Source: Micromussa lordhowensis (Eukaryota > Cnidaria > Anthozoa > Scleractinia > Lobophylliidae). From it: DNA of 64,000 bases. A program made the translations under genes and the position numbers. The notes under the pieces were generated by a model. That model made no database searches. It worked only from the letters and a program-made list of their open reading frames with translations, and was not told where the DNA came from. The stretch covers positions 21,768,106 to 21,832,105 of the forward strand of contig OZ026607.1 of NCBI GenBank assembly GCA_964020085.1, in the 5' to 3' direction. Below, piece by piece: positions 45,646 to 56,387 of the stretch (within the stretch, counting starts at the first letter, position 1; each line of letters begins with the position of its first letter).

Positions 45646-45649
45646 AAAA

Positions 45650-48300
45650 CGGATTCCAAGAATTTCCGAGTTTTTTCTATTTCTCTCCGCAAGGTTTCAT
45701 GCAAATTCAACCTTGTGGCAGCTGACAGCGTACTGAAAATTCAAAGGTGTCGCAATGCAAAGACTTAACATCATCTCGAACTGATCTGGGAGCCCTGAGA
45801 ATATTAGAGAGCCATTGAATTTTGAGCCCTGTCGCAGTGGCTTTTAGCTACTTGCTTTTTCGACGAACGAGAAATTCCCATTCTCTTAATATATCTTGGT
45901 ATTGAAAGTATGTATCTATACCTAACATTCTTATAGAAAAAGAGGTACAGACAGAGTTCCACAACAAGCCGAAATAAGAGTTAAAGCCGCTCTATTCCTG
46001 CTGCAAAAAGCAAAAATGTCACGAAAATCTCTATCCCAGGCCTTTCTTATTAGACAGGGCACTCGGTGGAGAAAAAACGTGGAAGTGAGGTTGAGTTGGC
46101 ATAATAGACAACGTGTGTCTTGTTATTGTGACTCCGGCGAAGTCCATCAACACGCCTTAAAAACCTATCACTTAAAAAAATCTCAACGCTTCCGAGCTGG
46201 GGACATAAAAGCAGGATGTAAGCACAGATCCAAACAATCGTGCAACTCCTGGTATGTCGGCAAGTATTTAACAAATGTAGATGAGCCGATAATGTGGTTT
46301 TAATTGACGAACGAAAATTGTACATAAACCTAAAAAAGTCAACACCGCGAAAATAGTATGGAGACCAGCTGCTCACGAAAACCAGCTTAAAACCCTCAAA
46401 AAGATTTCAAATATTGTGCTCAGTGACATTTCTGTATTATTAGACGACGATGCGATTATTTCAAGGAAAAATGTCTTCACAGAAAATTTGCGAACAGATG
46501 CAAAGCAATGCAGAGAATTGGTCAGAATTGCAGCTACAGGAAGTTTGCGCTTTTAATTGCACACCGCAAGTCGCTGGCTAGACAACTCGCTAACAACTAT
46601 TGTTGTTATTTTTGTAATCAAGACCTCGTCAAACAATAACCGGAACCTGCAGTTAAACGTCTAGCAGTCACGTGATCCTGTGGGATCGTAGATGATATTC
46701 CGTTATAACATTTTCACCTTCATTTCGATGACAGGTTAGCTGTCCCAAGGTCAAAGAAATTGAATTCAAACCGGTTCATATGTTAGAGCGTTTTTTCTTG
46801 CTTTTCGCCGCAGATGGCGACCCAAACCTGACAAAGAATCTCTAAATTGAGTAAATTCAATATCTGAAAGTCTATCAGTTAATTTTCCAGCCATTATTGC
46901 GATAAGAGTGTTTCCTGTGTGAAGCCGGAACAATCATTAAGAAAAAGTCGTGTTTACGAAGGCTTTATTAACGAAAAACTTTAAAAAATGACACTAAACA
47001 GTTTTTAAAACTAGTCTCTTCCTTCTATCATAGTTTGGTGCAATGGAATAAGCGCTTTCTCTGAATCTATCGGTGGGACGCATGCGCAGTTTACCGCAAA
47101 TCCCACGCGCGCGTACTCCCGCCCATTTCCCGCCCAAGCTTTGCGCGACAAATTTCCTGATTGAGGCTGGCTCCTGTATGACCGCAACTGAACTGTGGCG
47201 AGATCCGCCATCCATGGTTCCGTCAGCCTTCATGTCGCCGTTTCACAATAGTTCATGGCGACCACGCGATAAGGCAATCACAACGAGCGCACTTTGCGTG
47301 ACTCACTCGCGCGTGTCGATAGTCGTCACACGAAGTATGAAGTCCGCAAGTCGAACAAGCACACGCTCTTAATTAAACTTATAACTTAGGCGCTTTTCAA
47401 CTCACATGTATCATAGATTCAGGCACTTCAAATAGTGATTGGACTGAGTAAATTTAGTTAATTGCGCGAATACCCCTTGGACCGCAAAATTGCCTGTCCG
47501 AAGCAGCCGATTGTTTGTAGACAAAATTGCCGTCACCGCACAAAAGATCCACTTCAGCTGGATTTTACTTACTGAGCAGAAAATGATGACAGATTGACAT
47601 TCGTCACGTTTTTATTCTAATCCCGATGCTGCAAAGATGATAGGACAATGTGGTATTCGAGGCATTATATTGCTTCAGTCCTAGCAGACTCTACGGCTAG
47701 AGACTCTTAGCACAACGAAGATAACATTGACCGCCGTGTCATTCTCCAAATACTTTAAACAACTTCTACACTTGCGCACTTTTTATCTAGTGATCCTAAT
47801 GGATTTGGACTCGTTGATTTATAGCTTACTGACAATCAAACAACCGTTATAGGTCTGACCTACTCTTGCATAGGCATTCACTTGGTCTTTTAGGCGCCAT
47901 GAGTAGAGAAGGATTACGTTTCAATTACAACGCTTTAATGACTAATATTGATGGTTAAGATATACTGCGCACAAAACAAAAATTACAGTGCACGAATGGA
48001 AGTCTTAAATCAAATACGCGCTAGTTTGCGCGGAGGAAAGCTTGAAACAATTTGTTTTTGACCTTCTAAAAGAGTTTTCCTGTTTTGCGCAGCATGTCCG
48101 AGAATTTGTAATTGGCGTGTAGGACGAGCAGCGTTGCCCGCCAGCTCAATTTGATATGTGCGGTGATAAGAAGTCTGGCTGACGCTGGGCTAAACACTCT
48201 CATGGCTTGTAATAACATGCGGGCCACCAATCACAAACAAATAATGCAAGCTCAAAAGGAACACCGCCACTTATGATCTAGTAATGTTAATTAACATTTT
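45650..48300. other. Intergenic with a CpG-rich patch
   Basis: No gene recognised. The open frame at 46016-46303 matches nothing I know and is not supported. A CpG-rich stretch at about 47060-47330 includes GCATGCGCA at 47080-47088, an NRF1-like site, and several GCGCG clusters. It could be a promoter or enhancer. Confidence 0.35.
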
Positions 48301-48318
48301 TAACCAACTCCAGATCAG

Positions 48319-48432
48319 TATAAAGCCCTCCGTCTATTTTGTCCGGGGAGTCTTTCTGGCAAGGCACTTAAGTAAAGGACACTGGACTTCGCAACGTGCA
48401 TTTTTGACGTCTAAGTACGTACGTGTCTAAAG
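48319..48432 (+). promoter_or_regulatory. Candidate TATA promoter and 5' non-coding exon of the gremlin-like gene
   Basis: TATAAAG at 48319-48325 is followed 30-60 bp later by a presumed start, and then by AAAG|GTAAGTGCC with a near-consensus splice donor at 48433. The gremlin coding exon begins just after a splice acceptor (pyrimidine tract and TTTCAG at about 53983), so an upstream non-coding exon is required. This is the best candidate I see on the plus strand. The link is inference. Confidence 0.35.
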
Positions 48433-48439
48433 GTAAGTG

Positions 48440-51400
48440 CCTTTACGTTTAATGGTTCTGTATCCTTACAGCCGTTTGTAAGGCCAATATTGCGGTTAAT
48501 TTAACGAAATGGCAAGTATTTTCAAGTTGAAAAATAAACAAAATACTAGAGTTTTTAGACAAATACAAAACAACTGCGTCACACTTCTTTCTGCTTGAGT
48601 CGGTCGAAAGTATACGGTGAAGACCTCAATCAATATGTAGTCCAAGAAACAGAGCGAAGAGCATGTCAAAAAGTTGTACTTGGTTTTTAAAAGCAATGTT
48701 GGGGACTGAAATTGTTACAAGAATGAAATCTGTTTAAGACTGGTCTTGCGCTGCGAGATTTTACCAGTTTTGTTAAGTCTGTTCCTACGCTTAAAGTTAA
48801 AAGACACTTGAACTTAGCAACGTATGTGTTAATAGCCCTTAATCTAAACTGACTTACTTGCGTTAATTTAACACATACAGTTTCTTTAATTTAAGCTTAC
48901 ACTAGAAAACCATTTTTAACTGTTACACATTAAATCTTAATTGATTTGAAGGAGAAATAGCGGACTAATTTTTGTTCTCTTTACCAAAAAATGAAGAAAA
49001 GTTCAAACTTCTTCTCGCAATTGACGCGAGAGTAAATTTCTGCTGTCTGTGTCACTTTCTCAAACGGAACCTTGAAAGAAAGAACAGAAATCATTTGATA
49101 TATTTAATTAATAATAATAGCTCGAACGCTAACACGTTAATACAACAGTTCTATTCAAAGTTAATTTGCTTCGTTTCGGAAGAATCTTTCAATCACGTGT
49201 TGCGTAAGCGAAAACTTGATATTGAAATTGTCATTCTCTTGCCATGAATTTTCAACGAGTTACATTTAATTTTCAAGTCTTTAAATAGTATAGAAAACAT
49301 GATTTATCGATTCGCGCTTTCTATACCACTTTAACAACAGCTTTGGTTGTTTTATAGTGTCGCATAAAGTGAAGCTTTTGAAGTATAATGCATTCTACGC
49401 TACCCTACTATGACATGAAAGCAACAGAACTACTTATGAAGTTTCTTAGTGCGGTGATGTGGAAAGTGCCTTTATGCTTAGTAAAAGCTTTAGGAAGCGC
49501 AGTTCGATCTTTCGTCCCAAGGATCAGAGTTCAGCTAAAAAATAAACAAATGACTATTATCTGGGCTAAATCGAGCGCGTTTTTATGGAAGCTGTAATTC
49601 AATCATTAGCAGAATTCATTAATGGTCTATTTGCACGTTCTGCGCGAAGTGCCCGCTTTTCCTTTAAAAGCGGATTAGCGAACAACTCACTTGTCGCATT
49701 GAAGGGGAATTAAAGTACTCATATTAGCGGTAGGTTTACTAAAGCAACTGGTGTTGATTCGCAACAGAAAGAAAGCAAATAGCAGTCGTGTGTGCAACCA
49801 AACAGAGGGAAAATGTTAAAACAATAACATCCCGCGGTGAAAACAAGCCTGTTTACAATGCACACTGCAAGGAGCGAAAAACAGCGTTTATCTAAATAAA
49901 CATCTTGTTAATAGAGATTAGTACGCAATTTGGCCGAGTCTTGTTGAAATCATTAGCACATCGCTATTAGTTCTTCCTTTTTGCGCGTGAAAAGACACAC
50001 TCCTTTGGCCACACATCACGTTGTTGTCTCGCTTGAGGAATGCGCTCTTTATTTATAAATTCCACGTGCCCCTGATAGGAATTGTTTCAAGGCGCCACAA
50101 AGGGCGCTGTCGGGGATCACAAAAGAACTACCGAGTGAACAAAAACAACACAATTAAATTATGATTAAGTTATTTGGATATCTGTATTTATTTCTCAGCG
50201 GGAATCAAGTGCGTTCTTATGGCGTAACACACGAGTAAAACCACGTAGCTTATCATGGCGAGAAAGCTTTCACTGCAATGGCTTTACGACTACAGAGGGA
50301 GCCTTTTATGACGGATCAGGCACCAAACTTATAAATGTGTAATGAACGAACTTGACTTTCAATTCAAGAATAACTTAAAATATCAAATTAAAGAACATTC
50401 TAGCATATGAAAGCAAGGCTTGCGTGAAAATACCCTCTGTTTGTAGACGGCTGTTGTTTTTTTTATTACAAGTTGTTTTTGTTTGCACGTAATCTTTAAT
50501 GAATAAGGAACGTAAATTTTTAATTTCATGTGACAGAATGATGGATTCACAGATCATTGAAGCTGAATTCAGCGTTCATCAATCATATCTCCTAGTTGTG
50601 TTTCTAACTGAATTAATAGAATCAACGTACAGGTACTGAATACAACAATAGTAAAACTTCGAGTTACTACACTGGACCAAAACTAACTAGTCACAAATGC
50701 CTTTCAGAACAGAATCACAGCTCTATATACGAGTAGTCTACACACCAGACAACTTCACTAACGGTTTAGGTACTTTTCTTGAATAATGCGTGTCCCATCT
50801 TTGTTGCTATGACGCTTCACTTAATAACACATAAACTGAAAATGTCGCGACAGAGCGGTAAATGGAAAGAACCGCGTCATTTCCACATGATATATTACCA
50901 GGTTCATGACCAAGCTCGCTTCCAAAGGGGCGTATGTTTCTAATTCAAACGCATTACGTTTTGCTTTCGTGTTGTTCGTATTGCGGTTTGGTTTTGGTGC
51001 GGATGCAATATCGTCTCCCGGATTTATTACGCTTTGCTGATCTCAAACAAGGTCATCAGGAACTGAGCTACTTTGAAATTCGGTACATTTTATCGTTGTA
51101 ATAAACACGCGATTTAGTTGGACGTATTAATTAACTGGGTAGTTCAGAGATACAGTGGCAACATCATACTTTTATATCATATCTTGTACTCGCTTATTAC
51201 ACAGTCAGTGAATAAATGAAATAGCGGACGTCTGAACTGAACTTATCCTTGACAAGCGCCGGTAATATGCAGTTTCCTTTTCCTTTGCTAAGTACACAGG
51301 TAAACCGCAAAGCACACGTATTTTTGTTGAAAAAATTAGACAGAAAAACAGGTTGATTAAATGAGAAAGGTCTAAAGAAGAACAGTTCTTCGCATCCAAA

Positions 51401-53220
51401 TAAGACAAATCTATGGAAGCGTTCTTCTTTGATTTCTTCACCGAAAGAATATTGAAGTCGTTCAATTTTTTCCACAAAAATTCCCATTTTGTATTGGCAA
51501 TAACGTATGACGTCATCGATCATGTGAGTGATTGTCGTCACAGAAACGTTAAGGAACACTATAAGTAATTGCGCAAATCTTGTACAGCATACTTTTCGAT
51601 AGCCATTCTAAGAAAATCAGTCAGTTGAAGAGTTTTTTCCTCTCGAAGATAACTGTTAACTGAAATCTTTAAGCGAAAAGAAACACGCTCTGTGTCAAGT
51701 TACTCTCAACAAGAAGGTGAGAAATTTATTTTATAATGCCTTGAATTACATTTTTTTAATACATAAAGAACATTGTTTGTATAAAAACCACTGTCGTGGA
51801 CAAACTAATTTGACTTTTCGGAATGTGTTCTAAGGCGCCCTATGCCGGAGGGATGATTTGAAAACACAACAATCACCAGTCATTTTGGATTTGTGTTTGA
51901 AGAACAACGCCGTCAGGGAAACCACATGTTCATCTTTTTCGAAAAGCTCCGTTTTCAAAACTTTTTTCGTCCACACGAAAACGAAATGCGAGCGTTTTCA
52001 AATTCCTCCGGTTTAAAGAGCGTTTTTGAAAAGCTCCGTTTTCGTGACGGATTAGTGTGGACGGTAGGCCAATTTCTCCGACGTAGTGTAGACGCTGCCT
52101 TAAAAGAAAGATTACCAGACGTGAATGCCTTACCTTTCCTTGAACTCTTATTAAGTTCAACAACAGATCTTATTAAGTATAAAGTAACTAACTGTATCTG
52201 ACTGATTCATGTTTTTTTTAGATTTTAGGTTTATTTGTATATTTTTCTGAGTTAAACGCGGAAGGAAAAGCCTGTCTTTATGGCAAAAACATTTACAATG
52301 TAAATCTTGTATAGCATAATTCCTAGCTTGTTTGCCTTGCCTCTTAGAAATAGAGTTTTCGCGGGAAATTTTAGGAAAGCTTTGTCTCGAGGTTGTAATG
52401 TTGCACTCACTTTTTACTATTTGCATCCTAACTGACTAACGTTATTCTATCATGCTACTACAATATGACGTGCACCTTAACTCTATATACTTTTCTTTAA
52501 ACATCGCTTTGAAACGGAACGAGGGGGGGGGGGGGGGGTTATTTTATGGGCTGTGACTGACCTCAGACGCGCCGATATAAAGAAATGCCTTGTCATTTAA
52601 GATACGTTAAGGTGTGGAGATGAAAATCAAAGACATCACGAAAACAAAATTGAACTGCTCTTATGCTGAAATATTAAATTGTTCCGTTGACCAGTTGACT
52701 TCCTAATTACTGGCTGGATAAGTTGTAGCCTTTTGCTTTCATCGTTTTTCCTTTGGCGTAGCTCACTTGAAAGGCTCTCTAATACTAAGTGCTATCGCCA
52801 TGTTCACGAGTCCCGACGATATCTTACTTTTGCTTGGCGTTTGTGCATCATTTTAAAACTGCTTTAGACAGTTTTTCTGCGTAATAACTCTGAAACTCAG
52901 TCATTGCGTGAATTTGGAAAATATAACTCAGAAAAACAATATCAGACCGGTAGGGATAAATAGGCAGATAGTTTTGTTGTCATGGTTACTGTTAAAGTTA
53001 ACGGTCAAATATCGTTCCACTTCAGACAGGCACAGCCACGATGGCGACATGACGACAATTAATTTATATTTTTGGAAGAATTAAAATCTCGCAACGACAA
53101 TCTAAATTTCTTTTGTGTGCATATTGGTGTCAAAACAAATCCTTATTTGGATAAGTGTACGTCTTGTTAAAAATAAAACCCAACATCACAAGTTGCCCAA
53201 GCTCGCGAGCGTTTCTGTAC
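48440..53220. other. Probable gremlin intron, mostly featureless
   Basis: No exon recognised. It holds a MITE at 51893-52115 and a run of about 17 G at 52522-52538. Short open frames lack protein character. Confidence 0.4.
51893..52115. mobile_element. MITE of the GAAAAGCTCCGTTTTCG type
   Basis: It carries repeated AAAGCTCCGTTTTC and inverted GTCCACACGAAAACG / CGTTTTCGTGACGGATTAGT with TGTGGACGG. I recall such modules as a widespread animal MITE type. The short open frames on both strands follow the repeat. Confidence 0.6.
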
Positions 53221-53222
53221 AA

Positions 53223-53511
53223 GTTTCGTAACTGTCGAAATATAAGGATTCGTATGGGAAAAACTGTTATATTCCTAAGCCTAAAAAGTACCAAGGAGTA
53301 TGATGAAAGGTTTCTAATTAAGTTGTTTTTCTAGCTTCATTGCTTTGTCCTTTATATATCCTGGACAAAGCAGCGAAGCTAAAAGCCACCTAAATTGCCA
53401 CAAATCAGTCTAGAAACCTCTGGGAACTAAGGAAACACACACCTGAGGCAAGGTAGTTTATCTATAACCGTCTTTCCCATACAAATCCTTATGTTTCAAC
53501 TGTTGCGTAAC
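53223..53511. mobile_element. Foldback MITE upstream of the gremlin coding exon
   Basis: The left arm 53223-53271 (AATATAAGGATTCGTATGGG) pairs with 53463-53511 (CCCATACAAATCCTTATGTT). An inner hairpin, 53332-53350 against 53363-53381 (TTGCTTTGTCC...GGACAAAGCA), surrounds a 12-nt AT-rich loop. It ends 480 bp before the gremlin ATG. Confidence 0.75.
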
Positions 53512-53990
53512 ATCAGTGCTATTCCCGTATGTACAGGGCCGCTCATTTGCACTTAAGCTTGGACCTTTTTGTGGAAACACTAAAACACTCGGTGGCGTGG
53601 CTCACGTTCCCTAAATAATAAAGTGGAATTGAATCATTTCGTATCATTTTCGTTGAGAGAACGGCTAAGAAAAGTATCAAGGTATGCTAAGCTATTAGTC
53701 TTTGTATGGAGTCGACATTGTCGGTGCCGTTGTTTTGCACGAGCTTCCTAACTACACGCTACAGCACACAAGGGGATCTCATGTAATTTCTCCTTAAACC
53801 ATCAGAACATTGTCAAGCGGACGAGAGAATATAGAATCAGTGAGGAGAACAAAGAAACTCATCAGTAGGGGGATTCTTGATGTACACCCAAATTCTTACA
53901 ACACATTTTAAAGCCAAACATGATCATTTGTGAGGAACACATGGTATTTTAATCTTAAAACAAATGTTTTTTTCCACTTTCAGATTAAAA

Positions 53991-54404
53991 ATGGTTTTCA
54001 GCGTATTTTACGTCGTTTGGTTGCTGATTGCAACAGCAGCAGCTCGCCCTTCCAAAGTTCAAGAAGACGGATTAACATCAGAAGATGAAGCTGATGTCTT
54101 CATTATGAAGAAATCTGATCTCAGAAACGACTGGTGCAAGACGCGCCCATTCAAGCAGACCATCCAGGTCAGCGGTTGTCTGCCACTGGAAGTCATGAAC
54201 AACTTTTGTTATGGTCAGTGCAACTCGCTTTACATTCCGAACCACGAGTCTGCGGAGCCACTGTTCCAATCGTGCACAAGCTGTTTGCCTCAGCGCACTT
54301 TCACGAAGACCGTCACACTACGGTGTCCATCGCTTCCGGTCAAGTTCAGAAAACACAAGTACACATATAGTAAGAAATGCCGATGTACTTCGGTGAAACC
54401 ATGA
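53991..54404 (+). CDS. Gremlin-like secreted BMP antagonist (DAN/CTCK domain)
   Basis: A 137-residue secreted protein encoded in one exon. The start is ATG 53991, eight bases after a strong splice acceptor (TTTTTTTCCACTTTCAG). The in-frame ATG at 53964 lies within the pyrimidine tract and is rejected. Residues 1-18 (MVFSVFYVVWLLIATAAA) form a signal peptide, followed by an acidic spacer. The cystine knot runs from about residue 43: WCKTRPFKQTIQVSGC, NNFCYGQCNSLYIPNH, FQSCTSCLPQ, VTLRCPSL and KKCRCTS, with nine cysteines. FCYGQCNSLYIP and CKT-P-KQTI match gremlin more closely than Cerberus, NBL1 or sclerostin. In this family the protein binds BMP ligands outside the cell. It is shorter than vertebrate gremlins (168-184 residues as I recall), mostly in the N-terminal region. 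Orthology to GREM1 or GREM2 is not resolved. Confidence 0.92.
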   Translation: MVFSVFYVVWLLIATAAARPSKVQEDGLTSEDEADVFIMKKSDLRNDWCKTRPFKQTIQVSGCLPLEVMNNFCYGQCNSLYIPNHESAEPLFQSCTSCLPQRTFTKTVTLRCPSLPVKFRKHKYTYSKKCRCTSVKP

Positions 54405-54914
54405 ACATCCGGGAACAGAACGAAGCCGGAGCGACGAATGTTGTTCGAGATTCATTCGGTGACAACGGAGCAAACTTAAGCTACAGACTGTAAAAATACG
54501 CTTTTCTTAAGCGGGAACTTTTTTTTCGCTGCTCGAGGGATTTTTCTTGACTAATAACGAAGTTCTTTGTGATTGGTTGATGCTCGAATTCTCGCGCGCA
54601 ATTAACAACCAATCGGAAAGTACGTGGATCTTTCTGCAGCTACGTCATCAGAGCGAAATATTCTTTAGGGTCCAGACCTCTCATGAGCTGTAGAGAATAT
54701 TGAGTTGACCTGAGGAAAGAGGTTTGGCTATTTGAAAAGTTTGGACAGACGGACACGTAAAATAGTAGAACATTTCATGCAATTATGCGACCATTATATT
54801 ACATGTTTCAAAAAACGTTTTTCTAAAAGCAAGATAAATATTTGTATAGATTAAATAGAGAACTTGGTTAAAAACGAAAATTAAGTTATTTTATATTCTT
54901 TCGATTTTCATGTA

Positions 54915-54920
54915 AATAAA
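54915..54920 (+). terminator. Candidate polyadenylation signal of the gremlin-like gene
   Basis: AATAAA about 510 bp after the stop codon, in AT-rich sequence. It is the first clear canonical signal downstream. Confidence 0.5.
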
Positions 54921-54924
54921 TGCC

Positions 54925-56200
54925 CGAAATATAATCAAATTAGTACTGGCTTCGTATTTTATTACTTTGTATATATAAAGTTTCGACTGTTCTGAAAATG
55001 TTTGATATTTGCTCTCTGTAACTCCCTTTTAGCTGAGTAATCGATCCCAGGTTCCAGGAAGCTGCAACGAATTGAGGCGGTCTGTGGCAAAGAATGATAA
55101 GGATCAGGGCCTGGGTTTGATTATTGCACATACTAGATCAGTATCAAAATGGCAGCCAAATATCCAAACTAGACGCGAACATTCTGTGTTTTTCATCCCG
55201 GTAAACGATCAGTTTTAGGTTTCCTATGATTTGAAGATTACAACTTAATTAATGTAATGTGCAATTCGGGGCCGGATTCACTGTTCGAATGCTGATTAAC
55301 GCTAACCCAGGATTAATGTCATTAAAAGCTAACCAAAGTATTAATTTTTCTTGGTTATTTTTCACTGCTTGTGTTTTGTGTAGTTTGAGATTATTCAAAC
55401 TCAAAACAGACGGACAAACAATCTAAACAGAAAACCTCACAGAAATGCCGAGTTACAAAATTGAAATCAAAACTCTCGCTAATCCTGGGTTAGCTTAATC
55501 GAGACTTGAACAACCCGGCCCATGCAGTAACACAAACTGTAAGACATATTCATTTTAAGGAGTTTTATTTTTTTTTTTTGGCCTTTAATAAAAACAAACT
55601 TCATCACAATCTATGTTTAACATCAGTCTATTTCTTTAAGCCTATGATCATTTGTTCAATTTTGTTGTCAAACTTAACACGCTGGCAGGCTCTCGCGCCA
55701 AAGTTTTGCTAACAATCAAACATTGCTGGGAAAATATTCTTCGATCATAGCTCATCTCAACTAAATGTTCCGGCATCACAAACGAGACCCGGAATTAAAG
55801 CTATAAAAAGCAATACAACTACTGAATTACCAAATTATATATTTAAAATAAAATGATTTAACCAAAGCACTCTCTGCGGAAACCATAACTGTAGCGGGAC
55901 AATGTTATAGCAATGATTAAGTTACAGGCGGATAAACACAAATCGGAAAAAGGTATAAAGTAATAACACAATGCATCTAGTTTAGCACCCATAAAGATTC
56001 ACCTGAAAATTAGACTCAGCTATTGAAAGTATCGGGATATATGCAAAAAAAACCCTAAGCAAGTATCAGTTTGTTTACACCCGTATATAGCTCATTGTAA
56101 ACAATCTTCCCTTACTTTTGTTACAATCTCGAGAAAACGTGGACTTTGGCCTCCTGACGCACACGCACTGTACACGTGATATTTAATGCCGGAGAAGTAA
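54925..56200. other. Intergenic between convergent genes
   Basis: Near 55290-55510 the motif GCTAACCCAGGATTAA and its complement AATCCTGGGTTAGC lie about 180 bp apart, suggesting a small foldback MITE. No gene seen. Confidence 0.45.
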
Positions 56201-56211
56201 TTAAAGAGTAA

Positions 56212-56217
56212 TTTATT
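56212..56217 (-). terminator. Candidate polyadenylation signal of the TNIP-like gene
   Basis: AATAAA on the minus strand about 170 bp past the stop codon at 56388-56390. Confidence 0.45.
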
Positions 56218-56387
56218 TCTCATTTTCCAAACCCTCTTATCCTTCGGCAATATAACGAATTTATCACCTCAAGACAAGACGATACAGAGCTTGCAGAGCT
56301 TAGCAAGTGGAAATTTCTAGGCGTTAATAACAAATGATTTGCAAATTGGCTTTGCGAAGGCTACCCCCTAGATGCGAAGGTTCCCCC

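Noticed and set aside
46016..46303. 95-codon basic, Cys/His-containing frame
   Set aside because: The cysteines do not form a zinc-finger spacing I know, and nothing supports transcription.
53964..53990. Upstream ATG adding nine residues to the gremlin-like protein
   Set aside because: It lies in the polypyrimidine tract before the splice acceptor, and the next ATG gives a proper signal peptide.
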